Shown: positions 9,428-17,982 of the stretch, piece after piece
How the letters are laid out: each line of letters starts with the position of its first letter
How positions within the stretch are numbered: the first letter of the stretch is position 1
Source: Bacteroidota bacterium
Lineage (GTDB): Bacteria; Bacteroidota; Bacteroidia; J057; JADKCL01
DNA length: 64,000 bases
NCBI GenBank assembly: GCA_016718825.1
Contig: JADKCL010000006.1
Coordinates: forward strand, 254,043-318,042
Direction of reading: 5' to 3'
Made by a program: the position numbers and the translations under genes
Notes under the pieces: generated by a model
Seen by the model: only the letters and a program-made list of their open reading frames with translations
Databases searched by the model: none
Told to the model about the DNA's origin: nothing

Positions 9428-9443
9428 AATTCTGTAAATTCTG
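9428..9443. repeat. Intergenic microrepeat AATTCTGTAAATTCTG, copy 1
   Basis: The 16-mer AATTCTGTAAATTCTG lies just before dnaE inside a longer series of imperfect AATTCTG units (from about 9400 to 9453). The identical 16-mer occurs again at 15778-15793. Function unknown; probably a dispersed simple repeat. Confidence 0.55.
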
Positions 9444-9458
9444 CTTATTTCTGCTCCT

Positions 9459-11996
9459 ATGCCCGAGTTTGTCCATTTGCACAACCACACTGAGTTCAGC
9501 CTCCTCGACGGGGCGGCCAAAATCAGTGATATGATTCAAAAGACTTGCGATTGCGGCATGAAGGCCGTCGCGATCACCGACCACGGTAACATGTACGGTG
9601 TTCCCAAGTTTGTTTTGGAGGCTAAAAGCAAGGGAATCAAGGCCATTGTCGGATGCGAATTCTACATCGCCAACGACCATACCCTGAAACGCCGCGAAGA
9701 ATCTGAAGGCGACGGCGAAAAGAAGAAGCTCAAAACCAACTTTCACCAAATTCTTTGGGCAAAAAATGCCCAAGGTTACCAAAACCTCATCAAACTTTGC
9801 TCGATCGGCTTTGTCGACGGATTCTACTACAAACCCCGCATCGACCGGAAGCTTTTGCGCGAACATTCCGAGGGGTTGATCGGCTCGACGTGCTGTTTGG
9901 GCAGCGAGGTCAACCAAGCCTTGCTTTCCCATGGGGAAGACGCCGCCGAAGCCATGATGCGCAACTACCTCGAGATTTTTCCGAAGGAAGATTATTACGT
10001 AGAGATTCAGCGCCATGGATTGGAGGACCAAGACAAATGCAATGAATGGCTCCTCCGAATGGCCAAAAAATATGAATTGAAAGTCATCGCGAGCAACGAC
10101 GTCCACTACGTCAACGAGGAGGACAGCGATGCCCACGATTTGTTGCTTGCCCTGCAAACGGCAAGCGACTACAATGACCCCAAGCGCTTCCGATTCACCG
10201 ATGACCGCGGCAATCTGAATCGGAATTTTTACTTCAAGACTCCGGCGGAGATGGGCAAACTCTTCGCCGACGTGCCTTTTGCCCTCGACAACACGATGGA
10301 GATCGCCGACAAATGCGACTTCAAAATGAACCTTGCAGGCGACATGCTCCTGCCGCAGTTCAAGGTGCCGGAGGGTTTCCTCGACATGGACGATTACCTG
10401 CGCTTCCTCACATACGAGGGCGCACGCAAGCGTTACGGGGAGATCAGCTTGGAACTCGAGGAGCGCATCGAATTGGAATTGCGGGTCATGGCGAAGATGA
10501 AGTACGCGGGTTACTTCTTGATTGTGCAATCCTTTACCACCGAAGCGCGCCGCCGTGGCGTTTACGTCGGTCCCGGTCGTGGTTCGGCGGCAGGTTCCGT
10601 CGTCGCATACGCCCTCGGAATCATCAACGTCGATCCGCTGCGGTATCAGTTGCTCTTCGAAAGGTTTTTGAATCCTGACAGGGTTTCGCCACCCGATATT
10701 GACATCGACTTTGACGACGAAGGCCGTCAAGAGGTCATTGACTTTGTGGTCACAGAATACGGGCGTAACTCTGTGAGTCAGGTGATTACCTACGGAACGA
10801 TGGGCGCAAAAACTGCCCTCCGTGATGTAGGCCGCACACTCGGAATTCCACTTGCGGAGGTCAACCGTATCGCCAAATTCGTTCCGGAAAAGCCGGGAAT
10901 GACCTTCAAAAAGGCGATGACAATGGACGAAAATCCGGACTTCGCCCAAGAATTGGCCAAGGCTTTTGAAAGCCCGGACCCGGAAGTGCGCAGAATGATG
11001 AAGTTTGCGAAAACGCTCGAAGGCACCGCCCGGCACACGGGTGTGCACGCCTGCGCTGTGATCATCGCGCCGGGCGAAGTGAGCAATTTCGTGCCGATTT
11101 CCGTTGCCAAAGACAAAAGCCTTGTCACGCAGTACGACGGCCCGATGGCCGAGAAGGCCGGTCTCTTGAAAATGGACTTCCTCGGTCTCAAAACCTTGTC
11201 GATCATCAAGACCTGCGTGCACATGGTCAAGGATCGCTATCAGGTCGAAATCGACCCGGAAGAAATCGACATCACCGACCTCAAGACCTTTGAGCTGTAT
11301 CAGCGTGGCGAAACCGTGGCGACGTTTCAGTTCGAGTCCGACGGCATGCGCAAGTACCTCAAGCAGTTGCAGCCGACCGACATCGAAGATTTGATCGCCA
11401 TGAACGCGCTTTACCGGCCGGGTCCGATGGACAACATCCCGACCTTCGTCAACCGGAAACATGGTCGCGAACCGATCATTTATCCCCATGAGATGTTGGA
11501 GGGGATCCTGAAGAACACTTACGGGATCATGGTCTATCAGGAGCAGATCATGCAGGTGGCGCAAAAAATGGCGAAGTACACGCTCGGTCAAGCCGACTTG
11601 TTGCGCCGAGCCATGGGTAAGAAAAAGGCCGATGTCATGGCGCAGGAGCGCGAAGGCTTCGTCAAGGGAGCCCTCGACAACGGGGTGGACGCGAAAAATG
11701 CCGGCGAAGTCTTTGACACCATGGAGAAGTTTGCTTCCTATGGTTTCAACAAGTCCCACGCAGCAGCATATTCGGTTTTGGCATTCCGGACGGCCTATTT
11801 GAAGGCGCATTATCCGGCAGAGTATATGGCGGCGGTCCTCACCCACAACGTGAGCGACATCACCAAGATCACCTTCTTCATTGAGGAATGCCGTCGCATG
11901 GGCATCAAGGTGTTGTCGCCTTGCGTGAACGAATCGATGCGTTTGTTTGCGGTGACCGATGCCGGGACACATCCGGTTTGGGTTGGAGGCGATTAA
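9459..11996 (+). CDS. dnaE: DNA polymerase III alpha subunit, N-terminal four fifths
   Basis: The replicative polymerase. The protein begins MPEFVHLHNHTEFSLLDGAA, the PHP-domain start (HxH followed by the DHGNMYG block). The palm contains GPGRGSAAGSVVAYALGI and the catalytic PDIDIDFDDEGR at about residues 412-422, with LEGTARHTGVHACA and YRPGPMDNIP further on. Near 11960-11970 a one-base error turns the expected AGHIRFGLEAIKGVG into a short false tail and stop; the correct frame continues in the next entry. Joined, the two parts span 9459-12972, about 1,170 residues, the normal DnaE length. As dnaE is essential, the break is almost certainly an error in the sequence. Confidence 0.95.
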   Translation: MPEFVHLHNHTEFSLLDGAAKISDMIQKTCDCGMKAVAITDHGNMYGVPKFVLEAKSKGIKAIVGCEFYIANDHTLKRREESEGDGEKKKLKTNFHQILWAKNAQGYQNLIKLCSIGFVDGFYYKPRIDRKLLREHSEGLIGSTCCLGSEVNQALLSHGEDAAEAMMRNYLEIFPKEDYYVEIQRHGLEDQDKCNEWLLRMAKKYELKVIASNDVHYVNEEDSDAHDLLLALQTASDYNDPKRFRFTDDRGNLNRNFYFKTPAEMGKLFADVPFALDNTMEIADKCDFKMNLAGDMLLPQFKVPEGFLDMDDYLRFLTYEGARKRYGEISLELEERIELELRVMAKMKYAGYFLIVQSFTTEARRRGVYVGPGRGSAAGSVVAYALGIINVDPLRYQLLFERFLNPDRVSPPDIDIDFDDEGRQEVIDFVVTEYGRNSVSQVITYGTMGAKTALRDVGRTLGIPLAEVNRIAKFVPEKPGMTFKKAMTMDENPDFAQELAKAFESPDPEVRRMMKFAKTLEGTARHTGVHACAVIIAPGEVSNFVPISVAKDKSLVTQYDGPMAEKAGLLKMDFLGLKTLSIIKTCVHMVKDRYQVEIDPEEIDITDLKTFELYQRGETVATFQFESDGMRKYLKQLQPTDIEDLIAMNALYRPGPMDNIPTFVNRKHGREPIIYPHEMLEGILKNTYGIMVYQEQIMQVAQKMAKYTLGQADLLRRAMGKKKADVMAQEREGFVKGALDNGVDAKNAGEVFDTMEKFASYGFNKSHAAAYSVLAFRTAYLKAHYPAEYMAAVLTHNVSDITKITFFIEECRRMGIKVLSPCVNESMRLFAVTDAGTHPVWVGGD

Positions 11997-12972
11997 AGGT
12001 GTCGGCGGAAACATGGTGGATGCCTTGATTGCCGAGCGCAAGAAAAACGGGCGTTATACCAGCCTGTTTGACATGTGCAAACGCATTCCGACGGGAAGCA
12101 TGAACCGGAAAGCCTTGGAACAACTCGCCTACGCGGGCGCCTTGGACACCTTCGAAATCAGGCGTCCGCAGTATTTTGAGCCGATCGATGGCACGAGCAA
12201 TCTTTTGGAAAAGGCAGTCCAATATGGCAACAAGATTCAGTTAGAGAAGAATAGCTCGCAAGTGAGCCTGTTTGGTGCGAGCACGGGTGCTGTGGGAGGA
12301 ATCCAAGAGCCCAAGGTGCCTGCCGCCGAGGATTGGACGCTCATGGAAAAGCTGAACTTTGAAAAAGATGTCATCGGATTTTTCCTGTCAGGACATCCGT
12401 TGGATACCTATAAGCTGGAAATCAAGAGCTTCACGAGCACGGGCTTGGTCGATATCGAGAAATTCAAGAACAAGGAACTTCGCATCGCTGGAATCGTTAC
12501 GAAAAAGCGGGAGGGTATGACCCGGAAAGGCAACAAGTTTGCCACTTTCGGGCTCGAGGACTTTTCGGGAGCTGTCGAATTGGCATTGTTTGGAGATGAC
12601 TTTGCGAAGTTTCGCAACTACATCGAGGTCAACAACATGCTCTTCATCAATGCCAAATATGTCCCCGGCTTCCGTGACCAAAACGAATTCGAACTCAAGA
12701 TCGTCGACATCAAGTTCTTGGCAGACACAGTTGAGAAATTGTCGAAACGTCTTTGCCTTGACATTCCTTTGAATGTGATCGACGACAACCTTGTTTTTGA
12801 GTTGGAGGCGCTTTTTGCGGCGAATAAGGGCAAATGCGCGCTGGAATTCAACATTGTGGACCGGGAAAACCGCATAACTGTGCCTTTGACGAGTCGCACA
12901 ATGATGGTGCAGCCCGGTCTTGAATTGATCCAAGCCTTGGAAACATTTGACATCGAATACCAGTTGAAGTAG
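11959..12972 (+). CDS. dnaE: DNA polymerase III alpha subunit, C-terminal part (after frame break)
   Basis: This picks up dnaE in another frame: GHIRFGLEAIKGVGGNMVD is the helix-hairpin-helix region, followed by SLFDMCKRIPTGSMNRKALE. Next come the linker AAEDWTLMEKLNFEKDVIGF with FFLSGHPLD, and an OB-fold domain (LRIAGIVTKKREGMTRKGNK...FATFGLEDFSGAVEL). It ends with a small C-terminal beta domain. The nominal start at 11959 is not a real start. The stop codon lies 39 bases before trxA, and dnaE-trxA adjacency is common in Bacteroidota, so the two are probably co-transcribed. Confidence 0.93.
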   Translation: MPGHIRFGLEAIKGVGGNMVDALIAERKKNGRYTSLFDMCKRIPTGSMNRKALEQLAYAGALDTFEIRRPQYFEPIDGTSNLLEKAVQYGNKIQLEKNSSQVSLFGASTGAVGGIQEPKVPAAEDWTLMEKLNFEKDVIGFFLSGHPLDTYKLEIKSFTSTGLVDIEKFKNKELRIAGIVTKKREGMTRKGNKFATFGLEDFSGAVELALFGDDFAKFRNYIEVNNMLFINAKYVPGFRDQNEFELKIVDIKFLADTVEKLSKRLCLDIPLNVIDDNLVFELEALFAANKGKCALEFNIVDRENRITVPLTSRTMMVQPGLELIQALETFDIEYQLK

Positions 12973-13011
12973 GAATTCCTTAGATTCGAATACTTGAAAC
13001 AATAAGATACT

Positions 13012-13341
13012 ATGAGTGTGGAACACAAAACTCTGGAAATCACCGACGCCAACTTCGAGGAACTGGTGTTGAAGTCTGACAAGCCCGTCATCGTCGATTA
13101 CTGGGCAACATGGTGCGGCCCTTGCAAGATGCTGAGCCCGATTGTCGAGGAGCTTGCCAAAGAAATGGATGGCCAAGTGGTTTTCGGCAAAATGGATGTT
13201 CAGAAGAATATGACTGGGACCAAATACGGCGTTTCGGCACTTCCAACACTGATGTTCTTCAAAGGAGGCCAGAAAGTCGAGAGCATCATGGGCGTACCGA
13301 CAAAAGCAAAACTCAAGGAAAAGGCACAGTCAATGCTTTGA
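13012..13341 (+). CDS. trxA: Thioredoxin
   Basis: A 109-residue cytoplasmic thioredoxin of standard length. The active site is WCGPC (C35, C38) in WATWCGPCKM, and the cis-proline motif ALPTLMFF follows at about residue 75-82. It has no signal peptide. It reduces disulfides in ribonucleotide reductase, peroxiredoxins and related partners. It follows dnaE by 39 bases in the same direction and is closed by a strong hairpin terminator. Confidence 0.95.
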   Translation: MSVEHKTLEITDANFEELVLKSDKPVIVDYWATWCGPCKMLSPIVEELAKEMDGQVVFGKMDVQKNMTGTKYGVSALPTLMFFKGGQKVESIMGVPTKAKLKEKAQSML

Positions 13342-13361
13342 TCTATTCGACGCTTTTCTTG

Positions 13362-13400
13362 AATTCCTGGAGCAGGCATCTGTCTACTCCAGGAATTTTT
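13362..13400 (+). terminator. Rho-independent terminator of dnaE-trxA
   Basis: An 11-bp perfect stem, aattcctggag (13362-13372) with ctccaggaatt (13387-13397), is followed by a TTTTT-rich tail on the plus strand. It lies 20 bases after the trxA stop codon and touches the 3' end of the convergent lipoprotein gene, so it may serve both. Confidence 0.8.
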
Positions 13401-14388
13401 ATTTACCTCCACAACGCATCCCGGGAGTGATGACCAAAAGGCGGGGAATCACACTCACAGCCTCCATTTGCAATTGAACCCGTTCTGTTTCCAAGGCCAC
13501 GATTTCCTGCTCCCATGCAGCGCGATCACTTGGCGTAATGGTCACAGGGTTTCCCTGTGGAAGTTGAATTTTGACCCTCAGCGTATCAATTTTGCCTTTG
13601 ATGGCATCAATTCTTGGCAAAATCTCCTTCTCACGTTGCGCTTTGTCAGACAATGCCATGGCGATACCCAATTCCTTGACAAAGGTCGAGACGCGATACA
13701 ACAATTGGTCACGGAAGCGTAGCAAATAGTTTCCCGTACTGCCGAACTTCTCCACTTGAATGCGCGTTTTAGCCGAATCTAGATAGGTTTGTTGCGCTTC
13801 CAGCTTGACCAGATAGGTTTTGCCGACCTCCTTGCTGAGATCCAATTTTCTTGGACGGATCGAAAAGCACGCGTCTTCGTTGCAGTGGCGAGCCTGCGTA
13901 TCTGAGTCAAAATCATTGTTGATTTTAGGCGCCCTGCCGGGTTTCAGCGTTCCTTCTGGCGCAATGGATTGACAATCTTCACAGTAGAATGCAAGATGTA
14001 ACTCCGATTGGCTTTTGATTTCCACAAGGTAGGTTCCTTCTGTTTGCAACTTGGTCGAATCGATTTCCCAATAAAACGGGAACTTGATCGGACTGACTTC
14101 TTCATCAAAATCTTTGTTTCTGCGGTAGTAATGAAGAATGTATTGTTTGTTGCCAACGGCCCTTGCTAGATTTTCAGGGCGCATTGCCAAGGCCTGGATA
14201 TCCTCCAATTCAAGTCCCGGTTGCAGCTTTCCCCCAGGCCTCGCCAATTCATTCGTCGTGGAAAGTATGGATTCGAGGCAGGTTTCACTGTTGGGGGCAA
14301 GGCGGATGGCAAAGCGGTCGTCATCGCAACCAGCGAGAACGGCAGCAACCAATAACGTAAGTGTCACGAGAAGTTTATTTCGAATCAT
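13399..14388 (-). CDS. Uncharacterised lipoprotein
   Basis: I place the start at 14388, giving MIRNKLLVTLTLLVAAVLAGCDDD: a lipoprotein signal peptide with lipobox VLAGC. The open frame extends upstream, but those 63 residues would bury the signal. The mature part is about 305 residues. It has a Cys pair CEDCQS and a second region CNEDACFSI that could form disulfides, then a helical, coiled-coil-like stretch (ALSDKAQREKEILPRIDAIKGKID...), and ends GMRCGGK. I do not recognise a family. It is probably anchored in the periplasmic or outer-membrane leaflet. It is divergent from the DUF1186 gene, with about 207 bases between them. Confidence 0.75.
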   Translation of the reverse strand: MIRNKLLVTLTLLVAAVLAGCDDDRFAIRLAPNSETCLESILSTTNELARPGGKLQPGLELEDIQALAMRPENLARAVGNKQYILHYYRRNKDFDEEVSPIKFPFYWEIDSTKLQTEGTYLVEIKSQSELHLAFYCEDCQSIAPEGTLKPGRAPKINNDFDSDTQARHCNEDACFSIRPRKLDLSKEVGKTYLVKLEAQQTYLDSAKTRIQVEKFGSTGNYLLRFRDQLLYRVSTFVKELGIAMALSDKAQREKEILPRIDAIKGKIDTLRVKIQLPQGNPVTITPSDRAAWEQEIVALETERVQLQMEAVSVIPRLLVITPGMRCGGK

Positions 14389-14595
14389 CGTCTTTTTCAA
14401 TCCTAGGGTAGGAATCATCGGGCATTCAGAACCCTGTTTTTCAGCCTTTACACCCAAAAATAGACTTTTCTCTTGACGAAAAGCTTTTTTCATACAAGTC
14501 GGTTCAGATTTTTGAATGACAATTTTTTTTTCCAAATTCGATTCATAGTTCAATAGTTCGGATTTCATGTATCGCATTCATTTTACAGCTCGCTC

Positions 14596-15648
14596 ATGAC
14601 AATGAACGATTTGCTCTCAGAGTGGAATGAGGAGCATCCGCTTTCCAATGGCAATGAAGATTGGAAGGCCATTCCCGGCATACCCGCTTTTCAACATCCT
14701 GAAATCCAGCATCTTTATGCTTGGGGATTTGATATTCCGACGGCGGTCGTCAAAAGGATACTTTCACTGCCGGTGGAGTCCTTGATTTTGGACTTGGAGC
14801 TTGTGCTGCAAGACGCCGATGACCGGTATGCGGCCTATCTCCAACGTGAGGAAGCAGCCAAGGAGCCATTGCCCTTGAGCCTGATTTCATTCCCCGTTCA
14901 CGCGATTTTCCTCCTTGCCGAACTCAAAGCCACCAATAGCCTCGGAAAAGTCTGCCGATTCCTGGGCAAAAATCCTGAAATGGTGGATTATTGGCTGGCA
15001 GACCATCTCTCCGAAGATTTGTGGTTGGCGTTGTTCAAACTTGGCAAGGACAATTTGGAGCGTCTGCAGAAATTCGCACGCAACCACGATGCCGATTGGC
15101 GTGCAAGGGCGGCTGCAACAGCAGCCGTGGCACAGGTTGCTTGGCACTATTCCGCCCGTCGCAAGGAGGTTTTTGCCTGGTTTGAAGCATTTTTTGGGTA
15201 TTACCTGGAAGAATTTCAAGATGACGATGATGCCCTGCTGCTCGGTGCTACCATTTCCGAAGTCGCCGACTTGCGTGCGCCTGACCTGCTTGATGCAATT
15301 GAAAGCCTCTTTAATGAGGATTTTGTAGAAACCTCCACATGCGGATCCTTCCTGGAAGTTCAGGGAGATATGTATGAGCCCGTCAACAATTGGGCAAAAA
15401 GACCGATCAAAAGCATTTTTGATGTCTACGAGCACTTTACGGATACTTGGGAAGCCTACTCCGACCCGGGAGATGATGATGATGCCGAATTACTGAGCGG
15501 CGGTGCCTTCATGCAATCCAAGGACAAAAACAAAGGTTTGGCATCGTTCAATCCCAATCCACAGCTGCCCAAGAAGGAACCCACACCCGGCCGCAACGAC
15601 CTTTGCCCCTGCGGTAGCGGGAAGAAGTATAAAAAGTGCCACGGCTGA
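14596..15648 (+). CDS. DUF1186 domain protein with C-terminal SEC-C zinc motif
   Basis: A 350-residue cytoplasmic protein. The body (about residues 20-270) is helical, HEAT-like and acidic, with YAWGFDIPTAVVKRILSLP near the start and LGATISEVADLRAPDLLDAI later; this matches the DUF1186 family as I know it. A disordered acidic linker (DPGDDDDAELLSGG) leads to the last 19 residues, GRNDLCPCGSGKKYKKCHG. This is a SEC-C zinc-binding motif (CxC...C-H) like the one at the SecA C-terminus. The molecular role is unknown. Confidence 0.8.
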   Translation: MTMNDLLSEWNEEHPLSNGNEDWKAIPGIPAFQHPEIQHLYAWGFDIPTAVVKRILSLPVESLILDLELVLQDADDRYAAYLQREEAAKEPLPLSLISFPVHAIFLLAELKATNSLGKVCRFLGKNPEMVDYWLADHLSEDLWLALFKLGKDNLERLQKFARNHDADWRARAAATAAVAQVAWHYSARRKEVFAWFEAFFGYYLEEFQDDDDALLLGATISEVADLRAPDLLDAIESLFNEDFVETSTCGSFLEVQGDMYEPVNNWAKRPIKSIFDVYEHFTDTWEAYSDPGDDDDAELLSGGAFMQSKDKNKGLASFNPNPQLPKKEPTPGRNDLCPCGSGKKYKKCHG

Positions 15649-15795
15649 TCAGAATTCTCAGAATTCACAGAATTTCCAGAATCGAATACTGATTAGAATT
15701 TGAAGGATTGCAATAATTCAAAGTAGTATCGAATTCTCGCAACCGTTCTCAAATTCAACAAGCATGTGAATTCTGCTAATTCTGTAAATTCTGAT
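15649..15795. repeat. Intergenic AATTCTG-rich spacer
   Basis: The 147-base spacer between two convergent genes consists largely of short AATTC/AATTCTG units, ending with the 16-mer AATTCTGTAAATTCTG at 15778-15793 that also precedes dnaE. No gene or clear hairpin terminator is visible. Confidence 0.5.
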
Positions 15796-16956
15796 TCAGA
15801 CAACAGAAAGTGCCTGCTCCAAGTCCGCGATCAACTCCTCTGGCGATTCCAATCCGACGTAGAGTCTGACAAAATTCCAGGGGAGGGGTGACTCGCTGTA
15901 GTTTTGACTCGTGTACAGTGTACAAATGGGGAATTGAAGGCTTTCGTGGCCGCCCCAACTGCAGGCGAGGAGGAAGCGTTGCAGGGCGTCGCTGAAGCGT
16001 TCGGCAGCGGCGAGGTCGGGCGCATTGAGCAGGATGGAGAATTGACCGGTGCCTTGGCGCATCAGTTTTTTGGCCAATTCATACTGCGGATGGCTCGGTG
16101 AATAAGGGTAAATGACACGTTCGATTTTGGGATGTTGCTCCAAGTAAGCGACGACCTTGGCCGTGGTAGCCGCGACGCGGTCCATCCGGATTTGTAGCGT
16201 GCGCAGCCCGCGAATCATCAGCCAAGCCTCATTCGGAGAAATGATGCCGCCGAGGGTCATGAATTCGCCTTTGAAAATCTCCTCGGCAATCGCACGGCTG
16301 CAACAGAGCACGCCCGCGACCATGTCGCTATGCCCGCTCAGGTATTTGCTCGCGCTGTGTACGACAATGTCGATGCCCATTTCGATCGGCCGCTGATTGA
16401 GCGGCGTCGCATAGCTGTTGTCGATCACCGTACGGATGCCCCTTGACTTGGCCAAGGCGGCCACCGCTGGGATGTCTTGCAGCTCAAACGTCATCGAATT
16501 CGGGCTCTCCAGCATAAAAAGCCGGGTATTGGGCTTGCAGGCCGCCTCCCAATTTTCGACCAAGGTGCCGTCGATATAGGTGGTTTCGACGCCAAAGCGC
16601 TTCAGAATCTTGCTCAGTAATTTGCCCGTCCAGGAGTACGGCTTTTGTACACACACCACATGGTCGCCTGCTTGGAGGCCTTGCATCACGGCGGCTGCGA
16701 CTGCGGCACTGCCACTCGCGAAGGCCAACGCAGCTTCTGCGCCTTCCAATGCTGCGATTTTCTGCTGTAAAACCGCCACCGTCGGGTTGTGGCCGCGGGT
16801 GTAAAACGGCACGTCCATCTCGTCTTCCAAGGAAGCCCGCATGGCCGCGACATTCGGGAAGCAGAAGTTGCTGCTTTGATACAAAGGCGTGGAGACCGAG
16901 CCGTAATGACGCTCGCGGTCTTCGCCCAACTCATTCAAAATGTAGGAGATATCCAT
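15796..16956 (-). CDS. Cys/Met-metabolism PLP-dependent enzyme (cystathionine gamma-synthase/lyase family)
   Basis: A 386-residue fold-type I PLP enzyme. The start is placed at 16956 (MDISYILNELGEDRERHYGS); the open frame runs 10 codons further, but those codons are part of an intergenic repeat. Family marks: PFYTRGHNPTVAVLQQKIAALEG, the PLP phosphate-binding ASGSAAVAAAV, VIDNSYATP with the cofactor aspartate, and SASKYLSGHSD with the Schiff-base lysine at about K204. GGIISPNEAWLMIRGLRTL and C-terminal SWGGHESL follow. The exact reaction (gamma-synthase, beta-lyase or gamma-lyase) cannot be assigned from this alone. It lies directly downstream of ridA, which removes the reactive enamine/imine intermediates such enzymes release. 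Confidence 0.87.
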   Translation of the reverse strand: MDISYILNELGEDRERHYGSVSTPLYQSSNFCFPNVAAMRASLEDEMDVPFYTRGHNPTVAVLQQKIAALEGAEAALAFASGSAAVAAAVMQGLQAGDHVVCVQKPYSWTGKLLSKILKRFGVETTYIDGTLVENWEAACKPNTRLFMLESPNSMTFELQDIPAVAALAKSRGIRTVIDNSYATPLNQRPIEMGIDIVVHSASKYLSGHSDMVAGVLCCSRAIAEEIFKGEFMTLGGIISPNEAWLMIRGLRTLQIRMDRVAATTAKVVAYLEQHPKIERVIYPYSPSHPQYELAKKLMRQGTGQFSILLNAPDLAAAERFSDALQRFLLACSWGGHESLQFPICTLYTSQNYSESPLPWNFVRLYVGLESPEELIADLEQALSVV

Positions 16957-16961
16957 GTTTT

Positions 16962-16988
16962 TTGCCACGAAGACACTAAGGCACAAAG
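16962..16988. repeat. Dispersed CACGAAGACACTAAGGCACAAAG-type repeat
   Basis: The sequence ttgccacgaagacactaaggcacaaag sits in the 43-base gap between the ridA stop and the PLP-enzyme start. Very similar C-A-C-G-A-A-G strings recur in spacers of many environmental bacterial genomes, from memory. Read in frame it adds a false N-terminus MCLSVFVAK to the PLP enzyme. Confidence 0.5.
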
Positions 16989-16999
16989 AAACGATTTGC

Positions 17000-17392
17000 T
17001 TACAGGGCAGCCGGGATCATTGCCACCATCGAAATTTCGACTTTGACGTCTTTGGGTAGGCTGTGGACCCAAACGGTTTCCCTCGCTGGGTAGTCGCCGT
17101 CAAAATGGCTGCCGTAGATTTCATTCACCGTGGCGAAATTCTCGCCCGGAGCGAGGAAAATTGTCGTTTTGATGACCTGGGCAAAGGTTGTTCCAGCGGC
17201 TGATAGAATGGCCTCCAGATTTTTCATCACCTGCTTGCATTGGACATCCAACGGGCCATGGTTGACTTCGTTGGTGGCAGGATCGATGGCAATTTGGCCG
17301 GAGACGTAGAGAATATGGCCGACGGCCACCGCTTGGCTATAGGGGCCGATCGCTGCGGGTGCCTTGGACGTGTGAATGATTTCCTTTTTCAT
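17000..17392 (-). CDS. ridA: RidA family enamine/imine deaminase
   Basis: A 130-residue cytoplasmic protein of normal YjgF/YER057c/UK114 length. It shows APAAIGPYSQAVAVGHILYV at the start, SGQIAIDPATNE, and the C-terminal DYPARETVWV...LPKDVKVEISMVA, with the conserved arginine that binds the substrate carboxylate. It hydrolyses 2-aminoacrylate-type enamines left by PLP enzymes. It is the first gene of a likely two-gene unit with the PLP enzyme 43 bases downstream. Confidence 0.93.
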   Translation of the reverse strand: MKKEIIHTSKAPAAIGPYSQAVAVGHILYVSGQIAIDPATNEVNHGPLDVQCKQVMKNLEAILSAAGTTFAQVIKTTIFLAPGENFATVNEIYGSHFDGDYPARETVWVHSLPKDVKVEISMVAMIPAAL

Positions 17393-17459
17393 CAGTATTG
17401 GAATTGATTGTCAATATTAGGAAAACCAAGGCATTCAGCGCCTATCGAGAATACCGAAA

Positions 17460-17786
17460 TCATTCAATTTCCTTCAGAATTTCGTCCAATTCTTTGTCGG
17501 AAATGTTGTCTCTCTCCGATTTGTCATAGACCAATAACAGGAACACCTTTTCACCCTGAATCTCAATGAAGGTAATCACTCTGGCCCCGACAGACTTTCC
17601 TTTTCCCTTTGAGGAAATTGCAATTTTAATTTTGTAGCAATTTGGCCGAATTTCAATCCCTTGAACAGGTTGTTTCTCAAGGGAATCGATTAACAAACCA
17701 AGATCTTCGTCAAAGGATCTATACCGCTTCTTCAATGCTTTCGCAGCTCGGCGGAATGCTTGTGTGACAACGATTTCAAAGCTCAT
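17460..17786 (-). CDS. RelE/ParE-like toxin of a type II toxin-antitoxin pair
   Basis: A 108-residue small basic protein. Its layout fits RelE/ParE toxins: an N-terminal helix pair (FRRAAKALKKRYRSFDEDLGLLIDSL), beta strands (YKIKIAISSKGKGKSVGARVITFIEI) and a C-terminal LLLVYDKSERDNISDKELDEIL. This longer form with a GKSVGARVI strand resembles RelE-like proteins of Bacteroidota and Cyanobacteria. Its start overlaps the upstream small gene by 11 bases, the usual antitoxin-then-toxin order. Target (ribosome-bound mRNA or gyrase) unknown. Confidence 0.75.
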   Translation of the reverse strand: MSFEIVVTQAFRRAAKALKKRYRSFDEDLGLLIDSLEKQPVQGIEIRPNCYKIKIAISSKGKGKSVGARVITFIEIQGEKVFLLLVYDKSERDNISDKELDEILKEIE

Positions 17787-17982
17787 TGAGCAATTCCCTC
17801 GCCGTTTGAAGCTTGACTTCTCCGCGTTTTGCGCGATTCACCTCATTGACAGCCTCCTTCAGTTCCTCCAACACCCTCGCTTTTTCCTTCGAAGCCTCAT
17901 CCAGCTTCACAAAAGAAAAATTCTTGAGCAGCTCCAAAATGAACGCCGCCTTGTCGTCTCGCACTTCGATTGTCATTTTCAT
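17776..17982 (-). CDS. Small antitoxin-like protein paired with the RelE/ParE-like toxin
   Basis: A 68-residue, strongly helical, charged protein. MKMTIEVRDDKAAFILELLKN is a short beta strand plus helix as in many antitoxin N-termini, followed by KLDEASKEKARVLEELKEAV and a C-terminal tail. It overlaps the toxin start by 11 bases, indicating translational coupling. It would neutralise the toxin and probably autoregulate the pair. The role is assigned by context; the sequence itself is not diagnostic. Confidence 0.65.
   Translation of the reverse strand: MKMTIEVRDDKAAFILELLKNFSFVKLDEASKEKARVLEELKEAVNEVNRAKRGEVKLQTARELLNEL

Noticed and set aside
9405..12041. An 878-codon open frame on the strand opposite dnaE
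   Set aside because: Its translation is His/Val/Arg-rich with no domain, and it mirrors the codon bias of dnaE; it is an antisense shadow.
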